Counted from the first letter of the stretch, positions 42,762-52,602 are shown. The stretch: 64,000 nucleotides of DNA from Mediannikoviicoccus sp037890055 (GCA_037890055.1 JBBKBD010000010.1), one strand, 5' to 3'. The notes: generated by a model from the letters alone, not told the origin. Translations and numbers: made by a program.

Positions 42762-42788
42762 TAAAAGAGGAGGGTCTCCCCTCCTTTT
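42762..42788 (-). terminator. Terminator of ahpC-ahpF
   Basis: GGAGGG and CCCTCC pair around a 4-base loop with AAAA/TTTT flanks; the minus-strand tail is TTTTATTG. Confidence 0.8.
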
Positions 42789-44304
42789 ATAGTCTCATAA
42801 GATAGTTGTATGCACCAAGGGATGCAGTCGCTCCACTTCCCTGTGCAATTACAATTTGTTTAAAGGCACTGTCGGTGCAGTCTCCCGCAGCATAAACTCC
42901 TTCAATACTTGTAGCACCAAATTTATCTACCAATATTTCACCAAATTTATTTTTTTCGACATTTTGAGTCCATTCGGTGTTTGGCACAAGACCAATTTGA
43001 ATAAAGCATCCATCAATATCTTCTTCTATGATTTCGCCATTCAATCTGTTTTCATATTCAATGGACTTTAATGTCTTGTCACCTTTTAGGGCCTTAGTAT
43101 TTGCATTTGTAACAACTCTTACATTTGAAATTTCTTTAAGTTTTTCTTGTAAGACATTGTCTGCCTTAAGCTTGTCAGAACGTTGTAGCAACAATATTTC
43201 ACTTGCTATGGAAGAAAGTTCAATGGCGGCTTCAACTCCCGAGTTACCACCGCCTATAACAACCACCTTCTTGTCTTTAAAAAGCGGTCCATCACAGTGT
43301 GTGCAATAAGCAACGCCTTTATTTTTAAATTCTTTTTCTCCAGGAATTCCCATGGACCTCCATCTTGCTCCCGTTGCAATTATAATTGACTTTGCAGGAA
43401 TTTCTCCTCTGTTTGTTTTTAATTTTAGAGGAGAGCCCTCCACTATTTCAATCGCATCTACATCATCATAAATGGAAACTTTATATTTATTTAAATGTGA
43501 GCGAACACTTTCCATATACTTAGGACCTTCTATATATTCCATTCCCGTAATATTTTCGATTCCCGAAGTATCTTCAACCTGTCCACCATATTCCTTTGCC
43601 ACCATTGCCACATCTAGACCTTTTCTCGCTCCATAAATTGCAGAAGTTGCCCCTGCTACACCTGCACCTACAATAAGCATGTCTAGAGTCTTATCTATGT
43701 TTAATTCCTTCTTTGAAGAGTCTCCAATAACTTTTTCTAATATTTTATCAAGGCTGGTCTTGCCAATATTAAAAGTCTCGCCATTTAAAAAAGTTGTTGG
43801 AACAGACATAACGTCTCGCTCTTCAACATAGTCCTTAAAGAAACTTCCCTCCACCATGGTGTGGGTTATTTTAGGATTTAGTACAGCCATTATGTTTAAG
43901 GCCTGTACTACTTCAGGACAATTGTGACAACTCAAACTAACTATTGTTTCAAAATCAAGTTCTTCTTCAATGGATTTTATCATTTGGATTTGCTCTTGTT
44001 CAATCTTTGGAGTTCTTCCTCCAACTTGAAGTAACGCCAATATAAATGACTCAAACTCATGACCAAGTGGAACGCCAGCAAAGGTTACTCCACTTATCCC
44101 TTCAGAAGTTAATTTGAAACTAGGTTTGAATTTCAAATCCTCTTCCACTACAGATAACTTGTCTGAAAGAGATGCAATCTCTTCAACAAAATCCGTAAGT
44201 TTTTTAGAATTTTCGTCATCTCCCTTAGATAATAAAATTACAACTTCCCTTTCGAGAAGTTGTAAATATTCACGTACTTGATTCTTTAAGTTCGTATCAA
44301 GCAT
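42787..44304 (-). CDS. ahpF: Alkyl hydroperoxide reductase subunit F (flavin disulfide reductase)
   Basis: A 505-residue flavoprotein that passes NAD(P)H electrons to AhpC. The N-terminal double thioredoxin-fold domain has CHNC (C126, C129); the reductase part has the FAD motif IVGAGVAGATSAIYGARKG at about 211-229, CTHC (C334, C337), NAD motif VVIGGGNSGVEAAIEL and the FAD-binding end GVYAAGDCTD. Its start overlaps the ahpC stop (TAATG). Confidence 0.94.
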   Translation of the reverse strand: MLDTNLKNQVREYLQLLEREVVILLSKGDDENSKKLTDFVEEIASLSDKLSVVEEDLKFKPSFKLTSEGISGVTFAGVPLGHEFESFILALLQVGGRTPKIEQEQIQMIKSIEEELDFETIVSLSCHNCPEVVQALNIMAVLNPKITHTMVEGSFFKDYVEERDVMSVPTTFLNGETFNIGKTSLDKILEKVIGDSSKKELNIDKTLDMLIVGAGVAGATSAIYGARKGLDVAMVAKEYGGQVEDTSGIENITGMEYIEGPKYMESVRSHLNKYKVSIYDDVDAIEIVEGSPLKLKTNRGEIPAKSIIIATGARWRSMGIPGEKEFKNKGVAYCTHCDGPLFKDKKVVVIGGGNSGVEAAIELSSIASEILLLQRSDKLKADNVLQEKLKEISNVRVVTNANTKALKGDKTLKSIEYENRLNGEIIEEDIDGCFIQIGLVPNTEWTQNVEKNKFGEILVDKFGATSIEGVYAAGDCTDSAFKQIVIAQGSGATASLGAYNYLMRL

Positions 44305-44873
44305 TAAATCTTACCTACAAGGTCAAGACCTGGAGTTAATGTTTCTCCTGATTCTTTCCATTTTGCAGGGCATACTTGATTTGGATGTTCACGTACGAAT
44401 TGAGCAGCTCTTAGCTTGTCATATACTTGACTTGCATCTCTACCAATTCCATCCGCATTTATTTCTACAGTTTGAACAATTCCGTCTGGATCGATTATGA
44501 AAGTTGCTCTTTGAGCAAGTCCAGCTTCTTCGTCTAACACATTGAAGTCTCTTGAAATTTCTTTGTGTGGATCAGCTAGCATTGTGAACTCAAGCTTGTT
44601 AATAGCTTCTGAATAGTCATGCCATGCCTTGTGCACAAAGTGAGTGTCTGTTGACATTGAGTACACTTCTGCGCCTAATTCTTGTAACTTTGCATATTGA
44701 TCTTGCATATCTTCAAGCTCTGTTGGACATACAAAAGTAAAGTCTGCTGGGTAGAACATTAATACATTCCACTTGCCTTCAAAATCCTTGTTACTGATTT
44801 CAACAAATTCTTCTTTCTTTGGGCAATATCCCATAGTCTTAAACTCAGGGATGTGCTTTCCTATTTGTGACAT
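44304..44873 (-). CDS. ahpC: Alkyl hydroperoxide reductase C (2-Cys peroxiredoxin)
   Basis: A 189-residue typical 2-Cys Prx. Peroxidatic Cys49 lies in DFTFVCPTE and resolving Cys168 in QVCPAKW; the fold and length match AhpC1. It reduces peroxides and is recycled by AhpF encoded just downstream. A Fur/PerR-type operator sits at its promoter. Confidence 0.96.
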   Translation of the reverse strand: MSQIGKHIPEFKTMGYCPKKEEFVEISNKDFEGKWNVLMFYPADFTFVCPTELEDMQDQYAKLQELGAEVYSMSTDTHFVHKAWHDYSEAINKLEFTMLADPHKEISRDFNVLDEEAGLAQRATFIIDPDGIVQTVEINADGIGRDASQVYDKLRAAQFVREHPNQVCPAKWKESGETLTPGLDLVGKI

Positions 44874-44907
44874 AATACCTCCTAAAAATTAATTTTCAAA
44901 AAATTAT

Positions 44908-44924
44908 TTGATATTTATTATCAA
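44908..44924. promoter_or_regulatory. Fur/PerR-type operator before ahpC
   Basis: TTGATATTTATTATCAA is a near-perfect palindrome that matches the 7-1-7 Fur box TGATAATNATTATCA at all but one defined position. It starts about 6 bases downstream of the -10, so a bound repressor would cover the transcription start. Confidence 0.8.
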
Positions 44925-44929
44925 TTTGA

Positions 44930-44958
44930 ATTATAGCATATACCTTATAGTTTTGCAA
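44930..44958 (-). promoter_or_regulatory. Promoter of ahpC-ahpF
   Basis: Minus strand: extended -10 TGC-TATAAT (44930-44935) and -35 TTGCAA (44953-44958) with a 17-base spacer. Confidence 0.75.
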
Positions 44959-45054
44959 GGTATTGTTGATAAAAATTAAATTCATTTGATATTGTTACAA
45001 TGTTTTATAATCATTACAATCATTTGTGTTTAAATTATATTTCCTCAATTAAAA

Positions 45055-45078
45055 AAGGACGCCTTAGACGCCCCTTTA
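45055..45078 (-). terminator. Terminator of the gluconate operon
   Basis: AAAGGGGC pairs with GC(G)TCCTTT with one bulged base on the minus strand, then a T-run. The hairpin also shows a direct repeat, GGCGTC. Confidence 0.6.
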
Positions 45079-45079
45079 A

Positions 45080-46483
45080 TTATCTATTCCATTTGTGATG
45101 GAAAGTTCCTTCCCTATCTAACCTCTCAAAAGTATGAGCTCCAAAATAGTCCCTAAGTCCTTGAATCATATTTGCTGATCCTGGATAGGTCTTAAGGCTG
45201 TCAAAATATGAAAGGCCACTGCTAAGTGCAGGTATAGGTATTTCAAGTTCCATTGCTTTTGCTACAACTTTTCTAAGTGATTTAGAGCAATCTTTTACTA
45301 CCCCTTCAAAAACAGGACTTAGTAGTAGATTTGAAAGTTTTGGATTTTCTTTATATGCATCCATTATTTCTTTTAATAATCTACCTTGAAGTATACATCC
45401 CGCAGTAAATCCTTCTGCAATTGATTTATAGTCAAAGTCCCAGTTGTACTGGGCTGCAGCTTCTTTTAAAAGCGCAAAGCCTTGAGCATAAGCTATGATT
45501 TTCGAAAGTAGTAGAGCCTTTTTAATGTCGTCTCTCCAAGTTTCAATATCAAGTTTTTCATGGTTTTCCCTTGGATAAAGCTCATTAAATTCTTTTCTTT
45601 CTTCGAACATTGACGAAATAACCCTTGCATTTAATCCAGCAACTAGTACAGAGGTTTCAACTCCCAAGTCGATGGCTTCAAGAGCCGCCCACTTGCCTGT
45701 GCCCTTATGCTTAGCTTTGTCCTTAATGTTTTCTAACAAGTAAGAACCATCTTCGTCCTTTTCTTTTAAAACATTAACAGCAATGTCAAGTAGGTACCCC
45801 GATTGTATACCATCTTTAAAATATTCAAACTCCTTCGCCATTTGATCGTTGTCAATTTTAAAAGCTTCACGAAGAATCAAATACATCTCTGCAATAATTT
45901 GCATGTCACCATACTCAATGCTGTTGTGAACCATCTTCACATAGTGTCCTGCACCGTCAGTTCCAGCATACTTACAGCAAATACCGCCTTCTTCGTTTTT
46001 TGCAGATACCGCTTCAAGAAGTTCTTTCACATGTGCATAGGCCTCTTTGTCTCCACCGGGCATAATTGCAGGGCCAAGTCTTGCTCCCTCTTCTCCCCCA
46101 GAGACTCCAACGCCTAAAAAGTTAATGCCATGTTCCAACAAATCATTTGTCCTTCTTATGGTGTCTTTATAATATGAATTGCCCGCGTCCATTATGATGT
46201 CATCTTTTTCTAAATATTTTAAAAGTTCATGACACATTTGGTCCACTGGATCTCCAGACTTAATCATAAGAAGAACTCTTCTAGGTTTTTCTAAACTTTC
46301 CACAAAGTCTTTCAGGGAGGAAAAACCCTCTAAGTTACCTGTGGCATCTTCTTCTAAAGCCTTCTTTAACGGCTCTTCTGACCTGTTGTATACAGCAAGC
46401 TTATATCCTTTGTCTGCAAAGTTAAGTGCAAGGTTCTTGCCCATTACAGCCATTCCAATGATTCCTAATTTATTTTTAGACAT
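45080..46483 (-). CDS. gnd: 6-phosphogluconate dehydrogenase (decarboxylating)
   Basis: A 467-residue enzyme making ribulose 5-phosphate, CO2 and NAD(P)H. The cofactor motif LGIIGMAVMGKNLALNFADKG opens the protein, then YNRS; the substrate site has GVGVSGGEEGARLGPAIMPGG and the family block GAGHYVKMVHNSIEYGDMQ. The residue after YNR-S, usually part of NADP selection, gives no firm call. Last gene of the gntK-gntP-gnd operon. Confidence 0.96.
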   Translation of the reverse strand: MSKNKLGIIGMAVMGKNLALNFADKGYKLAVYNRSEEPLKKALEEDATGNLEGFSSLKDFVESLEKPRRVLLMIKSGDPVDQMCHELLKYLEKDDIIMDAGNSYYKDTIRRTNDLLEHGINFLGVGVSGGEEGARLGPAIMPGGDKEAYAHVKELLEAVSAKNEEGGICCKYAGTDGAGHYVKMVHNSIEYGDMQIIAEMYLILREAFKIDNDQMAKEFEYFKDGIQSGYLLDIAVNVLKEKDEDGSYLLENIKDKAKHKGTGKWAALEAIDLGVETSVLVAGLNARVISSMFEERKEFNELYPRENHEKLDIETWRDDIKKALLLSKIIAYAQGFALLKEAAAQYNWDFDYKSIAEGFTAGCILQGRLLKEIMDAYKENPKLSNLLLSPVFEGVVKDCSKSLRKVVAKAMELEIPIPALSSGLSYFDSLKTYPGSANMIQGLRDYFGAHTFERLDREGTFHHKWNR

Positions 46484-46501
46484 TTTTCCTCCTCTAATAT
46501 T

Positions 46502-47842
46502 CTATACAAATAAACTTAATATTAATGCTACTATAAGACCAGTTAGTCCTATCAAAGTCTCCATAACTGTCCATGAACGCAATGTGTCCTTTGTGCTTAG
46601 TCCAAAGTATCTGTTAACTAGCCAGAATCCTGAGTCGTTAACATGACTGAAAGCAGTTGATCCAGCTGCAATTGCAATTACAACTAGCGCTGGTTCTACT
46701 GAAGTTCCTTGGATAATAGGAGCTACGATTGCCGCTGCTGTAGCCATTGATACGGTAGCAGAACCTGCTGAAACTCTTACTACAACCGCAATTATAAAAG
46801 CTAATATTATTGGACTTAGGCTTAGTGTTGCAAATGACTTTCCAACTGCATCACCAATTCCAGAGTCTACAAGAACTTGTTTGAACACACCACCTGCTCC
46901 AGTTACAAGGATAATAAGTCCTGTTGAGTTAAGAGCAGCATTTGAAACTGATTGTATGTCTTCCATTGAAAGTCCTTTAAATCTTCCAAGGATTACAAAT
47001 GAAAGTAGACATGCAATTATAAGAGCTACAATTGGATGACCTATAAATGAAAATACGGTTCTCATGGTGTTACCTTCAGGTAGCATAGCAGCTGTTGCAG
47101 TGTTTAGAAGAATTAACACGATTGGGAATATGATTAAGAACATTATTGAACCAAATCCTGGTAGCTCATGTTCCTTTGCTTCAATAACATTGTTATTAAC
47201 TTCCATATACTCAGGAACTTCCGCCATAATCTTTCCACCAATGTAATGTCCCCAAAGAGGTCCAGCTATAATTGCTGCAGGAATACCACAGATTATACCG
47301 TAAAGAATAACCTTACCTAGGTCCGCTCCAACAAGTTCAGCAACCATGATAGGTCCTGGTGTAGGTGGTACGAATGCGTGAGTTACTGCAAGACCTGCAA
47401 GTAGTGGAATACCATAAACTAGTACAGATTTTTTAGAACTCTTTGCCAGTGCATACACAAGTGGCACTAAAATTATAAATCCAACGTCAAAGAAAACCGG
47501 AATTGAAACTAAGAACCCTGCTATTAGCATTGCCCATTGAGCTTTTTCTTCTCCAAAGATCTTCAAGAAAGTTCTAGCAAGTTTTTCAGCTCCTCCACTA
47601 ATCTCAAGCATTGCTCCAAACATTGCTCCAAGACCGATTACAGTGGCTAAGAAACCTAAAGTTCCACCCATACCTGATACCATAGAGTTTACAATCTCTC
47701 CCAGTGGCATCTTAGTTGCTACCCCCATAAATAAACTAACTATTAATAGGGAAATAAATGCATGAAGTTTTACCTTCATAACTAAAAATAATAAAATTCC
47801 TACCGTTACAACTAATAACAGTATAAGCGATGTTGCTGACAT
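46502..47842 (-). CDS. gntP: Gluconate:H+ symporter (GntP family)
   Basis: A 446-residue protein with about twelve to fourteen hydrophobic segments. Family stretches include VTHAFVPPTPGPIMVAELVGAD, FVILGRFKGLS and VSAGSATVSMATAAAIVAPI. It imports gluconate for the kinase encoded 17 bases upstream. Confidence 0.93.
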   Translation of the reverse strand: MSATSLILLLVVTVGILLFLVMKVKLHAFISLLIVSLFMGVATKMPLGEIVNSMVSGMGGTLGFLATVIGLGAMFGAMLEISGGAEKLARTFLKIFGEEKAQWAMLIAGFLVSIPVFFDVGFIILVPLVYALAKSSKKSVLVYGIPLLAGLAVTHAFVPPTPGPIMVAELVGADLGKVILYGIICGIPAAIIAGPLWGHYIGGKIMAEVPEYMEVNNNVIEAKEHELPGFGSIMFLIIFPIVLILLNTATAAMLPEGNTMRTVFSFIGHPIVALIIACLLSFVILGRFKGLSMEDIQSVSNAALNSTGLIILVTGAGGVFKQVLVDSGIGDAVGKSFATLSLSPIILAFIIAVVVRVSAGSATVSMATAAAIVAPIIQGTSVEPALVVIAIAAGSTAFSHVNDSGFWLVNRYFGLSTKDTLRSWTVMETLIGLTGLIVALILSLFV

Positions 47843-47859
47843 AACGCCCTCCTAAATAT

Positions 47860-49359
47860 TTATTTATCATCTACAGAACTTGAAAGATTTGCAAGCTCAT
47901 GTAGTAATGACCTATTTTGTGCAATGGCCCTCTTATATATATCGAACTCCTTGTCCCTTCTGTAGTTTTCAATAGGCAAGAATTCCTTTCCAGATATGAA
48001 GTAGTCCTTTGCGTCATCAAGATTCTTTATCTTTCCAATTGCAAGAATACCAAGCAAGAACGCTCCAAATAGCGGTCCATCTCCCTGCTCAGTAACAAAC
48101 ACAGGCCTGTCAACTATGTTGCAAAAAGATTGAACCCATACATCCGATTTGGTGAATCCACCATTTACATAAAATTCATTTACCTTTGTGTCGGTGGCCT
48201 TAAGTAGAACTTCAAACACATCCCTTAAACAGAATGACACACCTCTAATGGCAGCTATTAAGATGTCCTTTGAATCATGACCATGGGATAGTCCCAGTGC
48301 ACAGCCTTTTAAATCTGCATCCCAATAAGGTGCCCTTTCACCGGAGATAAATGGAAGAAATACAATTCCATTTCCATAGTCCTCTGGGTTAAGACCTTCG
48401 AAAACTTCATCAAGGTGCTTATCAATACTTAAATTATTTCTAATCCATTCATAGAAAATTCCACCATTATTAATTGCGCCACCAGAAACATATAGCTCAT
48501 CACTTAAGATATACGAAAAAATTGCACCGTTTTCGTCAATAAGTGGATGATCCGTAACAACCCTAAGGGCTCCAGAAGTTCCCACTGTGGACACTGCAGT
48601 TCCCTTGTTTAGACCATGGGATCCAAGATTTGCAAGACAGCCGTCACTGGCACCAAGAACTATTGGAATATCTTTTTCAAGACCTATATCACTTTTAAAC
48701 TCATCAGTTAATTCATCCATAACATGGGTTGTACTAAATACCTTAGGCAAGTTCTCTTCAGTTATGCCTGCATATTCTAATGCTTTTTCATCCCACTTTC
48801 TAGAATGAATATTATACATTCCCGTTGCAGATGCTATGGACTGGTCAACAACCCATTCCCCTGTCATCCAATGTAAAATAATTTCCTTTATACCAACAAA
48901 TCGTTTTGCATTTTTAAAGATCTCTCTTTCTTTCTCTCTTAAGTAAATTATTTTATAAAGAGGACTCATTGGATGAACCGGTGTTCCCGTTTCTCTATAG
49001 ATTTCAATGCCCTTGCCGTCTTTCTTTGCCCTTTCAACAAAATCTTGACTTCTTCTGTCATTCCACAGCATAACATTTGTAAGTGCATTGTTATCTTCAT
49101 CTACTGCAACAAGAGAGTGCATATATGCAGATAAGGAAATAAAACCAACTTCTTCCCTCTCAACATGAATTTTTGAAACAAGTTCCTTTAACACAGAACT
49201 TAAATTCCACTTAATGGCATCGGGCTCTTGCTCCATAAAACCGCTTTCCGGCTTTACAATATTTGAGTTTCTATAGCTTTCATTAACTACAAAACCCCTT
49301 TCATCATATACAATTCCCTTGATAGTAGTAGTGCCTATGTCTATACAGATATATCTCAT
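47860..49359 (-). CDS. gntK: Gluconate kinase (FGGY family)
   Basis: A 499-residue sugar kinase. The N-terminal ATP motif is ICIDIGTTTIKGIVYDERG; the middle has MLWNDRRSQDF and GASDGCLANLGSHGL, and FLPFISGERAPYWDAD and VNGGFTKSDVWVQ mark the C-terminal domain. The substrate is assigned from its operon with gntP and gnd. The ATG at 49359 follows AAAGGTG. Confidence 0.9.
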   Translation of the reverse strand: MRYICIDIGTTTIKGIVYDERGFVVNESYRNSNIVKPESGFMEQEPDAIKWNLSSVLKELVSKIHVEREEVGFISLSAYMHSLVAVDEDNNALTNVMLWNDRRSQDFVERAKKDGKGIEIYRETGTPVHPMSPLYKIIYLREKEREIFKNAKRFVGIKEIILHWMTGEWVVDQSIASATGMYNIHSRKWDEKALEYAGITEENLPKVFSTTHVMDELTDEFKSDIGLEKDIPIVLGASDGCLANLGSHGLNKGTAVSTVGTSGALRVVTDHPLIDENGAIFSYILSDELYVSGGAINNGGIFYEWIRNNLSIDKHLDEVFEGLNPEDYGNGIVFLPFISGERAPYWDADLKGCALGLSHGHDSKDILIAAIRGVSFCLRDVFEVLLKATDTKVNEFYVNGGFTKSDVWVQSFCNIVDRPVFVTEQGDGPLFGAFLLGILAIGKIKNLDDAKDYFISGKEFLPIENYRRDKEFDIYKRAIAQNRSLLHELANLSSSVDDK

Positions 49360-49407
49360 AAAATCACCTTTCATTCACTTCAATATTTTAACCATCTCTT
49401 ACTTTTA

Positions 49408-49436
49408 ATGATATAGTATTTTAATTAAAATATCAA
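49408..49436 (-). promoter_or_regulatory. Gluconate operon promoter with palindromic operator
   Basis: Minus strand: -35 TTGATA (49431-49436), 17-base spacer, -10 TATCAT (49408-49413). The spacer is almost filled by a perfect 16-bp palindrome, TATTTTAATTAAAATA (49417-49432), a good repressor site. No GntR-type regulator gene is nearby. Confidence 0.65.
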
Positions 49437-49442
49437 TGTAGT

Positions 49443-49868
49443 TTATTGCTCATGATTATAATAAAATCCCAAAATTTCAAGTTTTTTATCGAATTCCTTT
49501 GTTATTTTATTTCTTTTGAAATTAAATTCTCCTAATGCGTCAAACTCCACATAGCCCATTAGCGAATTGGTAATAAAACCTGAATCAAAATCATTTAAGT
49601 CATCTTTTTTAATAAGCGCTTCCTCCACATCAAATTGCCTAATGAAAAAATTTCTCATAACGCCATTTAAAATACCTGTAGAAACCTTTGGTGTAAACAT
49701 TTTCTCGTCCTTAATAAAAAAGATATTTGATACTGCACCCTCGGCAATATAGCCATTTTCATTTATAAAAATCGGTTCAAAAAAACCTTCTTCTTTTGCC
49801 CTTCTCTTCTCCAAAATATTATCCATATAATTAGTAGCGAGAACCTCTCTCCGGCCATCATGATGAAG
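49443..49868 (-). pseudogene. pabC: Remnant of aminodeoxychorismate lyase (pabC), 5' half missing
   Basis: About 140 codons matching the C-terminal half of fold-type IV aminotransferases: NYMDNILEKRRAKEEGFFEPIF, AEGAVSNIFFI, STGILNGVMR. The N-terminal half with the PLP lysine is gone; reading back from NYMDN the frame meets a TAG near 49873. The surviving in-frame ATG (49826) is internal to the family. With the pabA remnant at 52390-52602 it brackets a foreign cell-wall gene. Confidence 0.8.
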
Positions 49869-49898
49869 CGACAGCTAACCGAAGGTGACAACAAATCT

Positions 49899-49934
49899 AC
49901 AAAAAAAGAACCCAGGATTTCTCCCAAGTTCTTT
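49899..49934 (-). terminator. Terminator of the cell-wall-binding gene
   Basis: AAGAAC pairs with GTTCTT with inner GGG/CC pairs; the minus-strand tail is TTTTTTT. Confidence 0.7.
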
Positions 49935-49955
49935 TGACTTTACTTTGTTAACTCT

Positions 49956-52289
49956 TTAAAACACACTTTCATTAATCATTTTATTTCCACCTACAGCTGT
50001 AAGTTTTTGTACTTTTTCTCTAGAAATATAACCCTTTAGTGATTGTGGTGCTCTGTTTTCTCCTGTTAATAGAATTGGCATATTTAATAGTCCTCCTACT
50101 GGTCCTATTACTAATGCATCCATCCACTGTTCGCCATTTGCAACAAAGATTTCGTCTGACTTTTTAATTCCATTAACCGCTATATCCATAGCCGTATCAT
50201 ATCTTGTGTCTCCTTTTAATCTTTCTGACACTGTTGGTAGTGAAGATTCCAGTCTCTTTGATACTGTTTTATAACCACCAACAATTGATACTTTCTTAAT
50301 ACTAAGTTCTTTTATGGCATCTTTAACTGAATTTGGTAAACTATATTCTCTTACCAATAGTATTGGATAGCCTTCCCTTGCTGCGTAAGGTCCAACTGTT
50401 AATGCATCTGCAAACACTTCTCCAGATGCTATTACTGCATGTTCTAGATTCCCAGTTTTAGCAACTACTTTCTTTGCTACTTCTGCTGATGTTTCATATC
50501 TATCCCAACCATAAATTCTTTCTACACGATCTTTGTCGATTTCAGCTAGCTCTCTTCTAACAGTTTCTGAAACAGATGATCTTCCACCAACAATTATTAC
50601 ATCACTAGCGCCAAGTCTTTTAATTTCCGCTTCTACTCTAGGGTCTAGCTTGTATGGTTTTGTTAATAGGATAGGCGCTTTTAATTGCTTTGCAAGTACT
50701 GATGCTGTCATTGCATCTGGGAAGTTAGAAGCATCAACAACTATAACAGTGTCCGCTGAACCAAAGTAGTCCTTAGAAATCTTAATAGCTGTCTCAATTC
50801 TATCTTTTCCATAAACTCTATCTCCTTCAGGTCTTGTTAGTATTTTTGACTTAACCTTTACAGCTTCTGACTTTTTGCCATTATAATAATTTTCAGTCCA
50901 TGCAACTACTTCTGTTTCATCAGCTACCTTATTTCCTGGAATTATTATTTTTCCAGTTTTTTCATCTACCTATACATCTTTATTAGTTGTCTTCCATTTA
51001 AGGTCCATGTCGTCTCTTGTTACTACAACAGTTACAGCTTGTTTTGAACCTTCTGGTATATATGTTACATGAATTGTTCTAACACTACCATTTTTTCTTG
51101 GTAATGTTATTTCAACACTTCCATTATCTTTAGCTTCTATATTTGGTTTTAATGGATCAATACCTTTTTCTATTATGTCTGCTGTATATACTGTATCCTT
51201 ATTAAGAATTCCTTTAACTTCAGGTTCCCATCCATTAAATGCATATGTGCCTGTTCCATCCATGTTAATATCTTCTGGAACTGTTATGTTCTCTACACTA
51301 GTTCCCTTTGAATATAAAAATGTCATTGAGAATATATTTCCACTGTCATTTTCAATAAAATATTCCGCATTGTTTTTAAATGACTTATTTAATACAAAAT
51401 TGTTAAATTGGTTTTTTGGCATCTTCCAAGTTACTCTTATCTTTCCATTAGCTGCTGGTTCTTTAAAAGTATAGGATGCTACTTCAACACCATTTTTATC
51501 TTCCGTTGTTATATTTACCTTTTGATAGCCTTTTAGAATTTTATTAGCATAACTTTCTGCTAATTCCATTGCTTTTTGTTTTGCATTTGATTTTGTTGCT
51601 ATAAATTCTTCCGTCTCTCTTATAGTGTCTAATTTCCCATCTTTTTGCTCTATTAATACAGCCTTGTATTTTTTCATATTAGATTCATTATGAAATATAA
51701 CTTTGAATTTAGCTGTACCTATTTCATTTGTCCCTCTATAATCTTTTCTTTGAAAAGTAAAATTTAACTCTTCTCCTATAAGATCATTAACTTTTATCTT
51801 ATCTGCATCTACATTTAACTGTGAACTTATTTTTGAAATAATTTCTTCTTTTAATTTTTTCTCCGCTAAATCTTCTTTATCTTCTCCTGGATACTGTTTA
51901 GCTATACTTACGACATCAATGGCATTTTGGTTTTCTACTTGGAAAGTCACAAATAAATCATCAAGTGTATAATTTCCGCTAGAGCTAACAGCGCAGTTTG
52001 ATAGCAAAGAATTTGCCAGTCCTATTCTATCAATATCTTTAAGTAATGTTTCTTTATAATTATCTCTTATAAATATATCTGCTTCTCTTTTTTCTTTGTC
52101 TAGAACAGCATAATACATAACTTTATTACTTTTCATATGACTTTTTACTGTGTTATTAAATGATGAACTTATCGAACTATATAGATCTTTTACAAATTTA
52201 GTTTCACTATTTCCTTCCGCAAACACCGTCCCTATACTTCCAAAAATCATAGTGAAAGCAAGAAACATTGCCATTATTTTCCTTTTCAT
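49956..52289 (-). pseudogene. Secreted cell-wall-binding protein (three CWB2 repeats), interrupted by an amber codon
   Basis: A 777-codon frame with one in-frame TAG at 50970-50972 (codon 440). Before it: a signal peptide (about 1-25, ending TVFAEG), a domain of unknown function and a wall-protein region (VPEDINMDGTGTYAFNGWEPEVKG, then IPEGSKQAVTVVV). After it, without frame change: VDEKTGKIIIPGNKVADETEVVAW, then three CWB2 repeats (RIETAIKISKDYFGSADTV; RYETSAEVAKKV; RYDTAMDIAVNG with IVGG/AVGG). CWB2 repeats hold proteins to the wall through anionic polymer. Stopped at the TAG, the protein would lose its anchor and be released. TAG is one base from TAT/TAC, and tyrosine is common here. Confidence 0.85.
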
Positions 52290-52389
52290 TTTATCCTCCT
52301 GTTAATTATAGTTACAAATGTTTTATCAGACTTCAGCACTAAAGACAAACTAACATTCATCCTACATACCACCATCAATTTCTATCTCA

Positions 52390-52602
52390 TCATCCCTGTC
52401 CATTCCAAAGTACTCTTTTACCGATTACAGGTCGTCCCGGTCCCGGAGAAATAATTACATTATCAAAGTCAAGTTTCAAAAGTTCTTCGAAACTTATTTC
52501 ATCATTTTTTATTACAATTGGTTTCTTTCCAGTAACCTCAGCCACCAGTTGAAATAGGTTGTAAGTATATGAATCATAGTTATCTATAATTAAAGTTTTC
52601 AT
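52390..52602 (-). pseudogene. pabA: Remnant of aminodeoxychorismate/anthranilate synthase glutaminase (pabA/trpG), 3' part missing
   Basis: Seventy residues match the start of class I glutamine amidotransferases (TLIIDNYDSYTYNLFQLVAE ... VIISPGPGRP). Homology ends after PGPGRP; the last residues (VIGKRVLWNGQG) are unrelated and lead to TGATGA. The catalytic cysteine and histidine are absent, so it cannot work. Confidence 0.85.

Noticed and set aside
44304..44873. Selenoprotein peroxiredoxin
   Set aside because: The peroxidatic residue is encoded by a cysteine codon and the frame has no internal TGA.
44942..45054. Small RNA in the ahpC-gnd gap
   Set aside because: The gap is AT-rich with only the ahpC promoter region and the gnd terminator; no further conserved structure was visible.
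52390..52440. Selenocysteine at the TGATGA ending the pabA remnant
   Set aside because: Homology to pabA has already ended before the codon, and two stops occur in tandem with no domain beyond.
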